The position numbers and the translations under genes are program-made. A stretch of 36,532 nt of DNA from Naasia sp. (GTDB lineage: Bacteria > Actinomycetota > Actinomycetes > Actinomycetales > Microbacteriaceae): assembly GCF_025465545.1 (NCBI RefSeq), contig NZ_JAODMK010000020.1:1-36532 (forward strand), read 5' to 3'. The first letter of the stretch is position 1, and every line of letters starts with the position of its first letter. Shown in pieces: positions 8,646 through 17,007 of the stretch. The notes under the pieces were generated by a model that searched no databases, was not told the DNA's origin, and saw only the letters and a program-made list of their open reading frames with translations.

Positions 8646-8662
8646 GAGAAGCAGAAGAAGCC

Positions 8663-9586
8663 ATGCACCTGATTCCCGATGCGACAGAGGCGCCCGCCAG
8701 CACCCCCGCCGAGGGCCGGTCGGAACCGACTGTCGAACGAGTAGCCTTCGCCACCGATGGGGGACCCGCCGGCAGTGGCGCCTTGGCGTGGATCGCGCGG
8801 CGCGCCACGAGGGGTGGGCTGCACATCGGCGTCGACCTGGTGCTCGAGCAGGACTGGGTGTCCGGCGGCCTTCACCTCGGCGACGCCGAGAAGGCGGCCG
8901 ACGCGGTGGTCGAGGCGGCCGTGACCTACCTTCGCCAGGAGGCGCCTGCCGCCGAGATCCATGGGAACGTGACCTGGGCCGACCCGCGTGAGAGGTTCGA
9001 ACAGCTCTCCGCAGCCGCGGATCTCCTCGTCGTCGGAACGAACAGGACCGGTCAGCTCGCGGGACCGCTCGGCGGAGGCTTCGCGATGAAGCTCGCCGAA
9101 GCCGCACGGTGCCCGGCGATCGTCGTTCCCCGCAGCTGGCGACCGGGCGAAGGCCCCGTGGTCGTGGGGGTCCAGGGCGACGCGAGCGACGAGGGGCCAC
9201 TCGGCTTCGCGGCTCGCGAAGCCCGTGCCTCCGGCAGGACGCTCCGCGTCGTCCACACCTGGCGGCTCCCCACTCTGCTTGCCAGCGAAGCCCTTCTGGT
9301 GCCGCCGGTCTCGGAGATCGCCCGGAGCCACGATCAGCTGCTCCGGAGCATCGTGGACCCGCTGCGGGCAGCGAACGCGGACCTGCGAATCGAGAGTCTC
9401 AGTCTCGAGGGGCCCGCGGCAGCGCTTCTGGCCGAGCAGGGTGCGGGGGCGGAGCTGCTCGTCGTCGGATCCCACCGGCTCGGCTTCCTCGACCGCTACT
9501 TCGTCGGGTCGACCAGCCGAACGGTCCTCTCGCGGCCGCCATGCCCGGTCGCGATCGTCGGCATGCCGGTCGAGTCCCATGAGTGA
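8663..9586 (+). CDS. Universal stress protein, paralogue of the gene at 400
   Basis: The 307-residue protein has two Usp domains. The first opens RVAFATDGGPAGSGALAWIA, and the join reads RSWRPGEGPVVVGVQGD, both paralogous to the USP at 400. The second-domain loop is GSHRLGFLDRYFVGS, which keeps the spacing of the G-2x-G-9x-G-S motif but has Arg for the second Gly. The first-domain loop is GTNRTGQLAGPLGGG. The start at 8663 is 18 nt after the preceding USP stop and has only a weak purine-rich binding site (AGAAGAAG). The stop overlaps the next gene by 8 nt. It is expected to be cotranscribed from the promoter carrying box 4. Confidence 0.87.
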   Translation: MHLIPDATEAPASTPAEGRSEPTVERVAFATDGGPAGSGALAWIARRATRGGLHIGVDLVLEQDWVSGGLHLGDAEKAADAVVEAAVTYLRQEAPAAEIHGNVTWADPRERFEQLSAAADLLVVGTNRTGQLAGPLGGGFAMKLAEAARCPAIVVPRSWRPGEGPVVVGVQGDASDEGPLGFAAREARASGRTLRVVHTWRLPTLLASEALLVPPVSEIARSHDQLLRSIVDPLRAANADLRIESLSLEGPAAALLAEQGAGAELLVVGSHRLGFLDRYFVGSTSRTVLSRPPCPVAIVGMPVESHE

Positions 9587-10046
9587 CGCCGCCTTCCCGT
9601 CCGCTGCCGGGGCTCCTGTGACGTCGCAGCTGTCCGAGACGGAGTGCTGGTCGATGCTCGGGCGAGCGGCAGTCGGACGCCTCGCCGTCAGCGTGGCGGG
9701 GGTGCCGGACATCTTCCCGGTGAGCTTTCTCGTCGACCGGGGAACGCTCCTGTTCCGGACGTCACCGGGCACGAAGCTGCTCGAGCTGACCATCAACAAG
9801 TACGTCGCCGTCGAGATCGACGGGATCGATGGCGACGAGGCGTGGAGCGTCGTCCTGCGCGGCATCGCCTCCCGGCTGGAGCGGAAGGCTGAGCTGGCTC
9901 ACGCAGACTCCTTGGCCCTCTCGTCCTGGCAGCCCATGTCGGACTTCGTCTACGTCTGCGTGGCGCCGATGACCGTGACCGGGCGCCGACTGCGGCGCGA
10001 GCCGCGGCCTGCTCTCCCGCGTGACGGCGGCCGGCTCCCGGTCTGA
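9579..10046 (+). CDS. Pyridoxamine 5'-phosphate oxidase-like FMN-binding protein
   Basis: This is a 155-residue protein of the split-barrel flavin-binding fold (PNPOx-like). Residues 18-120 carry the pattern: LSETECWSMLGRAAVGRLAV, then DIFPVSFLVDRGTLLFRTSPG, then a KYVAVEIDGID strand. Homologues include mycobacterial proteins of the DosR regulon (Rv3129 type), some of which bind FMN or F420; the substrate here is unknown. The ATG overlaps the USP stop by 8 nt (ATGAGTGA), so it is the last gene of the USP operon and probably translationally coupled. It is followed by a hairpin terminator. Confidence 0.82.
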   Translation: MSDAAFPSAAGAPVTSQLSETECWSMLGRAAVGRLAVSVAGVPDIFPVSFLVDRGTLLFRTSPGTKLLELTINKYVAVEIDGIDGDEAWSVVLRGIASRLERKAELAHADSLALSSWQPMSDFVYVCVAPMTVTGRRLRREPRPALPRDGGRLPV

Positions 10047-10063
10047 CGCTCGCTGATGGACGA

Positions 10064-10099
10064 GAGCCGGCCTCGGGGGAGTCCTCCCGCGGCCGGCTC
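10064..10099. terminator. Bidirectional hairpin terminator
   Basis: GAGCCGGCC (10064-10072) pairs with GGCCGGCTC (10091-10099), and the loop can pair further through GGGAG/CTCCC. It separates two convergent genes, the FMN-binding protein and the phosphoketolase. Confidence 0.75.
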
Positions 10100-10121
10100 G
10101 TGTGCGACAGCTTCTGAGCCG

Positions 10122-12635
10122 CTACTCGTTGTCTCCGCCGGTCGTCGCTCCCATGGACACCGCGCCCACGCCGGCGTTCGCCTCCGGCACGTCGCCCCGA
10201 ACCGCAGCCGTCCACGTCCACTCGGTGACAGCGGGGATGTCCTCGCCGTTCTCGCGGGTGTACTGGCGTGCCAGCAGGCGGGCATCCTGCATGCGCTGGC
10301 GAAGCGGCCCGCTCGTTCCGGCCAGCCCGGGCACGTGGTCGAGGACATCCATCACCAGGTGGTAGCGGTCCATGTCGTTGAGCATCACCATGTCGAACGG
10401 CGTCGTCGTGGTGCCCTCCTCCTTGTAGCCGCGCACGTGGATCAGGGCGTTGTCGGGGCGGCGGTAGGTGAGGCGGTGGATCAGCCACGGGTACCCGTGG
10501 TAGGCGAAGACCACCGGCGTGCCGGCGGGGAACAGCGACTCCCAGGCCGATTCGCCGAGTCCGTGCGGGTGCTCGCCCTCCGACTGGAGGCGCATGAGGT
10601 CGACCACGTTGACCACCCGGATCTTCAGGTCGGGCACCTCGGCGCGGAGGATCGAGACTGCGGCGAGGGTCTCCAGGGTGGGCACGTCGCCGGCGCAGGC
10701 CAGGACGACGTCCGGCCGCCGGCCCGCGACCTCGGTCCCTGCCCATTCGAAGATCCCGATGCCGCGCGTCATGTGCAGGATCGCCTCGTCCATGGTCAGC
10801 CAGCTGAACGTCGGCTGCTTTCCGGCCACCACCACGTTCACGTAGTCGACCGAGCGCAGGCAGTGGTCGTAGGTCGACAGCAGGGTATTCGCGTCGAACG
10901 GCAGGTAGACCCGCACGACATCGGCCTTCTTGTTGACGACGTGATCGATGAACCCGGGGTCCTGATGGGACAGGCCGTTGTGGTCCTGCCGCCAGACATG
11001 GGAGGACAGCAGATAGTTGAGCGAGGCGACGGGACGCCGCCAGGGGATCCCCTTCGAGACCTTGAGCCACTTGGCGTGCTGGTTCAGCATCGAGTCCACG
11101 ATGTGGATGAAGGCCTCGTAGCTGTTGAAGAGCCCGTGCCGGCCGGTGAGCAGGTAACCCTCGAGCCAGCCCTGGCACTGATGCTCGCTCAGCATCTCCA
11201 TGACCCTGCCCGCGCGGGCGAGGTGCTCGTCGGAGGCGAGGATCTCGGCGTTCCACTGCTTGTCGGTCACCTCGAGCACGGCGCCGAGCCGGTTCGATGC
11301 CGTCTCGTCGGGGCCGAAGATGCGGAAGTTGTGCGGATTGCGCCGGATCACGTCGGCGAGCCACTCGCCCAGCACTCGGGTCGGCTCGTGGACTGCTCCG
11401 CCAGGGGTCGGAACCTCCACGGCATAGTCGCGGAAGTCGGGGAGGTCGAGGTCCTGCTTGACCAGTCCGCCGTTGGCGATGGGATTGGCGCTCATGCGGC
11501 GCTCGCCCACCGGCGCGAGCGCGGTCGCGAGGACCACGGCGGCGCCGCGGTCGTCGAACAGCTCCTCCGGCCGGTAGGAGTGCAGCCAGTCCTCGAGGAT
11601 CCTCAGGTGCTCGTCGGTGTCACGCGCGTTCGCGAGGGGCACCTGGTGCGCGCGCCAGTTGTTCTCCGCCGGGTGGCCGTCGATCTCCTTCGGGCACGTC
11701 CACCCCTTCGGCGTCCGGAGGATGATCATCGGCCAGGCCGGCCGACCCTCCAGAGTGCCGGCCGCCGCCGAGGCCTTGATCTCTGCGATCTGGTCGAGCA
11801 CCCGGTCCATGGTCTCCGCCATGCGACGGTGCACCGCGGCCGGATCCTCGCCGTCGAAGCCGCCGGCGACGATGTACGGGGTGTGGCCGTAGCCGCGCAT
11901 CAGGCTGAGGAGCTCGCTCTCCGGGATGCGTGCCAGAACGGTCGGGTTCGCGATCTTGTATCCGTTGAGATGCAGGATCGGCAGCACGACGCCGTCGTGC
12001 AGAGGGTCCAGGAACTTGTTGGAGTGCCAGCTGGTGGCAAGCGGACCGGTCTCCGCCTCTCCGTCCCCGACCACGGCCGCGACGAGGAGGTCCGGGTTGT
12101 CGAAGGCGGCACCGTAGGCATGGGACAGCGAGTACCCCAGTTCGCCGCCTTCGTGGATCGATCCCGGAGTCTCTGGCGAGACGTGGCTCGGGATCCCTCC
12201 CGGAAAGGAGAACTGGCGGAAGAGGCTGCGCACCCCGTCCTCGTTCTTCCCGATGTGCGGATAGACCTCGCTGTAGGTGCCGTCGAGGTAGGCGTTGGCG
12301 ACCATGCCCGGTCCGCCGTGCCCGGGCCCGATCACGTAGATGGTGTTCAGATTCCGCTGGCGGATGACGCGGTTGAGGTGGGCGTAGAGGAAGTTCAGGC
12401 CAGGTGTGGTGCCCCAATGCCCGAGCAGTCGCGGCTTGACGTCCTCGCGCACCAGGGGCCGCCTGAGCAGCGGGTTGTCCATCAGATAGATCTGGCCGAC
12501 GGAGAGGTAGTTGGCCGTGCGCCACCACGCGTCCAGTTGAGCGAGCTCGCTGCTGCTGAGCCGCCGGGATGCGTCCGCGGCGGGGCCGGGTTCGGGAACG
12601 GAGGTTCGGGGGAGCGACGACGGCGCGATGGTCAT
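10122..12635 (-). CDS. xfp: Xylulose-5-phosphate/fructose-6-phosphate phosphoketolase
   Basis: The enzyme has 837 residues. It is thiamine-diphosphate dependent and cleaves xylulose 5-phosphate (and often fructose 6-phosphate) with inorganic phosphate to acetyl phosphate plus a sugar phosphate. Diagnostic stretches include [37 protein letters not shown], the ThDP/Mg site GDGEAETGP, and [18 protein letters not shown]. Length fits the family. An ATG at 12689 would place the DosR-type box inside the gene and add 18 unconserved residues. The ATG at 12635 is preferred, with GAGG about 9 nt upstream. Acetyl phosphate can yield ATP through acetate kinase, a route useful when respiration stops. No acetate kinase or phosphotransacetylase lies in this window. 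Confidence 0.92.
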   Translation of the reverse strand: MTIAPSSLPRTSVPEPGPAADASRRLSSSELAQLDAWWRTANYLSVGQIYLMDNPLLRRPLVREDVKPRLLGHWGTTPGLNFLYAHLNRVIRQRNLNTIYVIGPGHGGPGMVANAYLDGTYSEVYPHIGKNEDGVRSLFRQFSFPGGIPSHVSPETPGSIHEGGELGYSLSHAYGAAFDNPDLLVAAVVGDGEAETGPLATSWHSNKFLDPLHDGVVLPILHLNGYKIANPTVLARIPESELLSLMRGYGHTPYIVAGGFDGEDPAAVHRRMAETMDRVLDQIAEIKASAAAGTLEGRPAWPMIILRTPKGWTCPKEIDGHPAENNWRAHQVPLANARDTDEHLRILEDWLHSYRPEELFDDRGAAVVLATALAPVGERRMSANPIANGGLVKQDLDLPDFRDYAVEVPTPGGAVHEPTRVLGEWLADVIRRNPHNFRIFGPDETASNRLGAVLEVTDKQWNAEILASDEHLARAGRVMEMLSEHQCQGWLEGYLLTGRHGLFNSYEAFIHIVDSMLNQHAKWLKVSKGIPWRRPVASLNYLLSSHVWRQDHNGLSHQDPGFIDHVVNKKADVVRVYLPFDANTLLSTYDHCLRSVDYVNVVVAGKQPTFSWLTMDEAILHMTRGIGIFEWAGTEVAGRRPDVVLACAGDVPTLETLAAVSILRAEVPDLKIRVVNVVDLMRLQSEGEHPHGLGESAWESLFPAGTPVVFAYHGYPWLIHRLTYRRPDNALIHVRGYKEEGTTTTPFDMVMLNDMDRYHLVMDVLDHVPGLAGTSGPLRQRMQDARLLARQYTRENGEDIPAVTEWTWTAAVRGDVPEANAGVGAVSMGATTGGDNE

Positions 12636-12669
12636 CCCGTCAGCCTCGCCTCGCTTCTCCGGCCGCGCG

Positions 12670-12684
12670 AGTGCCGAAGGTCCC
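12670..12684. promoter_or_regulatory. DosR-type box 5 (upstream of phosphoketolase)
   Basis: Read on the minus strand this is GGGACCTTCGGCACT, identical over 15 bp to box 1. The centre is only about 42 nt before the ATG at 12635, so if it works at the usual -40 region the transcript would have little or no leader. Confidence 0.68.
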
Positions 12685-12738
12685 ATCAACGCGCGCTCCC
12701 TCCGATCTGGCAGAGGCCGGGATGTCGAACGGAGCGCG

Positions 12739-13257
12739 CTACTCCTCTTCCTCGAACCTCTGCAGCGCCTGGGCGTAGTCCGCGCGGCTGGCGCGGGTCT
12801 TCCACGACACCGTCAGCGACTTCTCGTCGTCCTGCTCCACGAAGTGGCCGCGATAGGGCAGCACCCGCAGGACCCGGAGACCGCGCTCCGCGGCCGCAGC
12901 GAGCTCGTCGGTGACCAGCGCCTCGAACGCGTCGCCGTCCGCCCGGGGCAGCGAAAGCATCCATGTGCGGCAGGCCTCCCGGTCCAGGCCGTTCCAGCCG
13001 CCCACATCCGCCCAGCTGCGGGCGGTTCCGCCGCCCAAGCCGCGCGCCGACGCCCAGGTCACGTCCCAGAGGGCGGTCCAGGCCTCCTTGGACAGGGTCC
13101 CCGGCATGGCTGACTCTCCGCGGTCGGGTACCGGATCGAGCTCCGGCACCGTCGTCCGGGTGCGCAATCGCCAGGCGTGCCGCAGATAGAGCAGCTCCAG
13201 CAGAGCGGGCTCCTCGTCGAGAACCGTCACGCTCGTCGCGGGCGTCGTGCTGTCCAT
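12739..13257 (-). CDS. Hypothetical protein, about 172 residues
   Basis: No family was recognised. The protein is acidic at its C terminus (ends FEEEE), soluble by composition and contains [17 protein letters not shown] and [20 protein letters not shown]. The ATG at 13257 has GGGGG about 8 nt upstream. In-frame ATGs at 13272 (GGAG 10 nt upstream) and 13314 are alternatives. It lies directly upstream of the phosphoketolase in the same direction, but box 5 in the 104-nt gap suggests the phosphoketolase has its own promoter. Confidence 0.6.
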   Translation of the reverse strand: MDSTTPATSVTVLDEEPALLELLYLRHAWRLRTRTTVPELDPVPDRGESAMPGTLSKEAWTALWDVTWASARGLGGGTARSWADVGGWNGLDREACRTWMLSLPRADGDAFEALVTDELAAAAERGLRVLRVLPYRGHFVEQDDEKSLTVSWKTRASRADYAQALQRFEEEE

Positions 13258-13391
13258 GACCGGAACCCCCATGCGGATCCATCTCCACGAAGAGGCGCTC
13301 GGGCGCCGCCTCACTGAGGGAATTTCAGGCGGCGCGATGGAGGTTCCATCTCGGTTCGGGAATGTCGTGTCGCCCGGTCAGGAGCAGCCGA

Positions 13392-13682
13392 TCAGCGCGG
13401 GCGGAACACGATCGACGTCGTCCTGTTGTCGAGCGTCCCCATGGTGGAGCAGGTGGGAGAGCAGAGCCGCGACGCGCCGCCGTAGCTGCTGTCGACGTAG
13501 TGCTGGGACGCACAGCCCGCGTAGGCGGTGGCGGAGCTGATCCGGTCGTTCCAGCCGTAGTTGCCGGTACTGCGCCGCGGGCACCACGCCGATGTCGTCC
13601 TCGGGATGTCCGCGCCGTCCGCTGACGAAAGTCGTTCAGGCGTCGTGCGGGGGAACCTCGACGATCTCGTCGAAGCCTTCAT
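13392..13682 (-). pseudogene. Beta/gamma-crystallin-like domain remnant
   Basis: The last about 57 codons (13392-13565) look like the C-terminal half of a secreted beta/gamma-crystallin (peptidase-inhibitor I36-like) protein: YGWNDRISS, then SQHYVDSSYGGASRLCSP, then MGTLDNRTTSIVF. Two copies of the calcium-binding pattern (N/D)(N/D)xx(S/T)S are visible, NDRISS and DNRTTS, with a YGG turn and cysteines between. There is no signal peptide and no plausible start. The open frame runs upstream into the 3' end of the kinase gene (overlap 13636-13682), where codon use no longer fits the family. It is best explained as a 5'-deleted gene; a short intact protein made by readthrough is less likely. Confidence 0.5.
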
Positions 13683-14160
13683 CGATCAGGAGGACGGAGC
13701 TGAGCAGGCTGCGCCGGTGTGCGTGCCGGCCGAGCACGGCGTCGGGCACGCGCAGCTCAGGGAGGCGCCGGGCATTGCGCGCGGTAAGGACGGCGAGGGG
13801 AAGGTCGGGGAGCAGCATCGCCACCGCAGGCAGGCCGGCGGCGTGGGCGCGGCGCACGTGAGCGACCCGCTCGCGCCGGCGCAGGTGTGTCGCGTCGGCG
13901 AGGTAGCCCCGGCCGCTCGCGACCAGCTCGTTCGCGCGCTCCTCGCATCGTCGGATCGCCGCGAACGAGTAGTCCTGCAAGGCCCGCGGCTCAAGGCCTG
14001 CGGCGATGTCGCGCGCACGCAGTTCGGCCCGCTCGTCGTCCGGGCTCAGGACCGCGAGAGCCGATCCGTTCTCTCCGGCGAGTCGTCGCCGCAGCGTGGA
14101 CTTGCCGGACGCGGGTGCTCCGATCAGGACGATCACGGCCTCCGCAACCGGAGCCGTCAC
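13636..14160 (-). CDS. P-loop ATPase/kinase (AAA_33, polynucleotide-kinase-like)
   Basis: The 174-residue protein has a Walker A loop GAPASGKST at residues 14-22 straight after a hydrophobic strand (AVIVLIG), and the DATHLRRRERV region seen in zeta-toxin and polynucleotide-kinase-type P-loop proteins. It probably phosphorylates a small or nucleic-acid substrate; the substrate is unknown. Its ATG overlaps the stop of the upstream 85-residue gene by 4 nt (ATGA), so the two are translationally coupled. Confidence 0.75.
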   Translation of the reverse strand: MTAPVAEAVIVLIGAPASGKSTLRRRLAGENGSALAVLSPDDERAELRARDIAAGLEPRALQDYSFAAIRRCEERANELVASGRGYLADATHLRRRERVAHVRRAHAAGLPAVAMLLPDLPLAVLTARNARRLPELRVPDAVLGRHAHRRSLLSSVLLIDEGFDEIVEVPPHDA

Positions 14161-14414
14161 GCCACTTGATGCAGTGCCGCGACCTCATCGTTCGTGAGCT
14201 GCTGCGATGCCGGGTGCTCCACCAGTGCGATCACCCGGTTGGCCATGAACCGCGCGGTGCGGACTGGAGTGCCGCCCCGCGTCACCTCCGTGACCTCGAC
14301 CAGCCCGCGACCGTGGGTCACGTCAAGGCGGCGGCCCGCTCTCGTCGCCGCGATCTCGTACATCCGTGTGGTGCCGCCTGCATCGACGACGACCTCGACC
14401 CGGTCACCCTTCAT
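14157..14414 (-). CDS. Small hypothetical protein, 85 residues
   Basis: No family was recognised. The first 65 residues look beta-rich (VEVVVDAGGTTRMYEIAATR, then VTEVTRGGTPVRTARFMANR), and the end is helical. The start has a very strong ribosome binding site, AGGAGGAGGA, 3 nt before the ATG. It overlaps the kinase gene by 4 nt and follows the DUF1653 gene by 43 nt, so all three may form one minus-strand operon. Confidence 0.7.
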   Translation of the reverse strand: MKGDRVEVVVDAGGTTRMYEIAATRAGRRLDVTHGRGLVEVTEVTRGGTPVRTARFMANRVIALVEHPASQQLTNDEVAALHQVA

Positions 14415-14457
14415 GTGTCCTCCTCCTACCTCGGATACAACCGCGCTAACAACGGTG

Positions 14458-14715
14458 TTATTCCTGATCAGCCTGAGAATACGGGTGCGCGGGCATCGAC
14501 TGCTGGCGGGCGAAGCGAGGCACCTCGCGCTCGGCGACGCGAACCCTCTCCTCGAACATCGCCAGCGGCCGCACCCAGAGTCCGCGCTCGCCGTAGCGGG
14601 CCCGATAGACGACGAGCTGCTCCTCCGTCTCGGAGTGGCGGGCGACGCCGAGCACCTCGTAGAGGTTCCCCTTGTAGTGGCGGTAGGTGCCGGGGACGAT
14701 GCTTCCTTCAGTCAT
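14458..14715 (-). CDS. DUF1653 family protein
   Basis: The protein has 85 residues, almost all of it the DUF1653 domain: PGTYRHYKGNLYEVLGVARH, SETEEQLVVYRARYGERGLW, VRPLAMFEERV. These small, widespread bacterial proteins have no established function. An ATG at 14760 would add 15 unconserved residues; the ATG at 14715 starts just before the domain and is preferred, although neither has a strong binding site. It is the first gene of the probable operon with the 85-residue protein and the P-loop kinase. Confidence 0.82.
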   Translation of the reverse strand: MTEGSIVPGTYRHYKGNLYEVLGVARHSETEEQLVVYRARYGERGLWVRPLAMFEERVRVAEREVPRFARQQSMPAHPYSQADQE

Positions 14716-14944
14716 GGTCGCCCAGTCTGCCTGCTGTCGCGCATGGCAGGCGGACTGCACGGAGCCCCGGGCGACACGACGGCCGGCCGGGGCTCCAGGC
14801 AGAGAAGGACAGAAGCATCAGGTATGCGTCGCCGGTGCTCCCTCTTTGCCACCCGAGTCCAAGGTAGGACTGCTGCCCCGGCGGCGGCAGGGGTATCGCG
14901 CAAGCCCGGACCGGCGTAGCATCGGCAGGGTTTTCGAGATTCCC

Positions 14945-15448
14945 TCAGGGGTGCCCGCGCGGTCTCTCCAGATCGAGCACGAGCGACGGCAGGAACAGCG
15001 CGAAACGGCGATGGCCCTGGGCGCTCGTGCGCTGAAACGGCAGGGAGAGCACTTCGCTCGGATACTGCAGCTCCACTTGGAGGCGCCGCCCGAGTGTGCG
15101 GCGGCTCGGATCCGGTGCCTGCTGCACGGTGAGCCAGGTGAGGTCGTTGCGCCGATAGCAGGTGACCGACGGGCGCTTTCCCGGCCGCACCTTGCCGCGC
15201 ACCACGAGCGTGTCGGTGAAGACGACGATGTCGACCGAGAGGTCCTCGAGCGCGTCGGGGTCCTCCACCCGGACGCTCGCGAAGGAGACGCTGCGCTCGG
15301 CGACGAGCGCTCCGAGCTGCGCGATCATCTCGGCGGTCGGGCTGATCTCGCCGTAGGTGAGCTTCAGCTTCGCCCAATCGGCGGAGACCGCGGAGAGGGC
15401 ATCGTCGATGCGGTCGAAGAGCTCCGCGTCCGTCACTGCTCGTCCCAT
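14945..15448 (-). CDS. Hypothetical protein, 167 residues
   Basis: No family was recognised. The protein starts with a helical region (ELFDRIDDALSAVSADWAKL) and then alternates short beta-like strands (VSFASVRV, VDIVVFTDTLVVRGKV, PSVTCYRRNDLTWLTVQQ, RRFALFLPSLVLDLE). No membrane segment or signal peptide is visible. The ATG at 15448 has a poor binding site; a GTG four codons later is an alternative. It stands alone, facing away from the PspC gene. Confidence 0.62.
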   Translation of the reverse strand: MGRAVTDAELFDRIDDALSAVSADWAKLKLTYGEISPTAEMIAQLGALVAERSVSFASVRVEDPDALEDLSVDIVVFTDTLVVRGKVRPGKRPSVTCYRRNDLTWLTVQQAPDPSRRTLGRRLQVELQYPSEVLSLPFQRTSAQGHRRFALFLPSLVLDLERPRGHP

Positions 15449-15628
15449 GGACAGACGGCAGCGAGTTTCATTCGGGCAACGCTAGGTGGGGAGCTGGGGG
15501 GCTCTCAGGGGCTTGACTGTCGTCTGGATCCCGCGGACGGGCTGCTCGGCGTTTCCCAGCTTCGCGGGTTCGCCGCGGCGTGACGAGCACGGCTGGAGCC
15601 CGGGGTCGGGCAGTGCCATCATCGCCGC

Positions 15629-15817
15629 ATGGCTACTACTCTCACGCGTCCGCGGTCCGGCCGGCTCATCGCCGGAGTGTGTGCCGGCATCGCCCATCGG
15701 TTCGGCCTCTCGCCGTTCCTGGTCCGGGGGCTGTTCCTGCTGTCCATGCTGCTGCCGGGACCGCAGATCCTCGTCTATCTGGCGCTGTGGATCATCGTTC
15801 CCGCGTCCGACAGGTGA
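15629..15817 (+). CDS. PspC-domain small membrane protein
   Basis: This is a 62-residue protein that is essentially one PspC domain: RPRSGRLIAGVCAGIAHRFG, then a hydrophobic run VRGLFLLSMLLPGPQILVYL and ALWIIVP. Such proteins sit in the cytoplasmic membrane and are linked to envelope stress, but isolated short forms have no defined partner. There is no clear Shine-Dalgarno sequence before the ATG. The flanking gaps of 180 bp and 157 bp contain nothing else recognisable. Confidence 0.75.
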   Translation: MATTLTRPRSGRLIAGVCAGIAHRFGLSPFLVRGLFLLSMLLPGPQILVYLALWIIVPASDR

Positions 15818-15974
15818 GCCTGGGGCGCAGTGCTGAAGCAGACTGACACCCGCACGGCAACCCCGCTCGGGGCGCTCTTCCCTCGTGCGAGCATGAGCAC
15901 TCGGCGTCGCCGCTGCCCTTCCCTGTGGGTCGTCGGCCGGCAGGCGGCGAATGTGTCGGACCCGAGGAGTTCGC

Positions 15975-16985
15975 GTGCGCGTCTTCGCCTGCCCCCGCTG
16001 CGCCGCCTGGGTGGAATTCGAGGATCTCGTGTGCCTCCTCTGCGGGACCGCGCTGGCGTACACCCCCTCGCTCGACGAGATGCTCGCCTCGGACGGTCAG
16101 GTCCTCTGCCGGCTGCGGGACAGGATCTCCTGCAACTGGATCGCCTGGCCCGGGGGATCCGAGCACGAGTGCCTCTCCTGCAGGCTCAGCACGGAGCGGC
16201 CGGACGGCGACGATCCGGTCGCGATCAGTCAGCTGGCTGTGGCCGAGTACGCGAAGCGCCGTCTGGTGCGGCAGCTCGTGCACCTCGGTCTGCCGGTGGA
16301 GCGCCGGGAGGGAGACGACGGGCTCGCGTTCGTGCTGAAGTCACCGGCCGGCGGGGAACAGGTGCGGACGGGCCACGCGAACGGTGTGATCACCATCAAC
16401 CTCATGGAGGCGAACGACGCCCGGCGCGAGGAGCTGCGGATCCGACTGGGGGAGCGGTACCGCACCATGCTGGGACACGCGCGCCACGAGATCGGGCACT
16501 ACTACTGGCAGGTCCTCGTCGACGGCACCCACCGTTCCCCGGGGTTCCGCGACCTCTTCGGCGACGAGCGGCAGGATTACGGCTCCGCCCTCGCGTCGCA
16601 CTACGGCGGCGAGGGCTCCACGGACTGGGCGGCGGAACACATCTCCCAGTACGCCACCATGCATCCTTGGGAGGACTTCGCGGAGACGTTCGCCCACTAC
16701 CTGCACATCGCCGACGCCCTGGAGACCACGGCGGCCGTCGGAGTCTCCGTGAACGGGCCGACCGGGGTTGCCCAGCCTCTGGCCGGGAGCATCCGCTCGG
16801 CGGGCCTCGCCGACATCGCGGCGAAGTCGATGCTGCAGGTGCTCGCCGAGTGGCACGGCTTCTCGCTGGCCATGAATGCGGTGAACCGATCGATGGGGGA
16901 GCCCGACCTCTACCCCTTCGTGATCACTCCGGCGATCGCGCACAAGCTGGCGTTCGTGCACGACCTCGTCCGACAGCCGGGCTAG
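15975..16985 (+). CDS. Zinc-ribbon putative metallopeptidase (DUF2248-type)
   Basis: From the GTG at 15975 the protein has 336 residues. It begins with a zinc ribbon (CPRC at 6-9, then CLLCG), a second CLSC motif follows, and a gluzincin-like motif HEIGHYYW places H171, E172 and H175 as the metal and catalytic residues. A later conserved stretch HPWEDFAETFAHYLHI (from residue 230) may supply the third ligand. The family is a putative zinc-dependent peptidase of unknown substrate, probably cytoplasmic because no signal peptide is present. GAGGAG 5 nt before the GTG supports this start over an in-frame ATG at 15951. It faces the M1 peptidase pseudogene with only 22 bp between them. Confidence 0.82.
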   Translation: MRVFACPRCAAWVEFEDLVCLLCGTALAYTPSLDEMLASDGQVLCRLRDRISCNWIAWPGGSEHECLSCRLSTERPDGDDPVAISQLAVAEYAKRRLVRQLVHLGLPVERREGDDGLAFVLKSPAGGEQVRTGHANGVITINLMEANDARREELRIRLGERYRTMLGHARHEIGHYYWQVLVDGTHRSPGFRDLFGDERQDYGSALASHYGGEGSTDWAAEHISQYATMHPWEDFAETFAHYLHIADALETTAAVGVSVNGPTGVAQPLAGSIRSAGLADIAAKSMLQVLAEWHGFSLAMNAVNRSMGEPDLYPFVITPAIAHKLAFVHDLVRQPG

Positions 16986-17007
16986 TGGGCACCGGCCGGA
17001 ACCCCGC

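Noticed and set aside
10056-12914. A very long plus-strand open frame (about 950 codons) opposite the phosphoketolase
   Set aside because: It is antisense to a gene with unmistakable phosphoketolase motifs. Its translation is rich in Arg/Val/His/Gly without any domain, a common effect of high GC.
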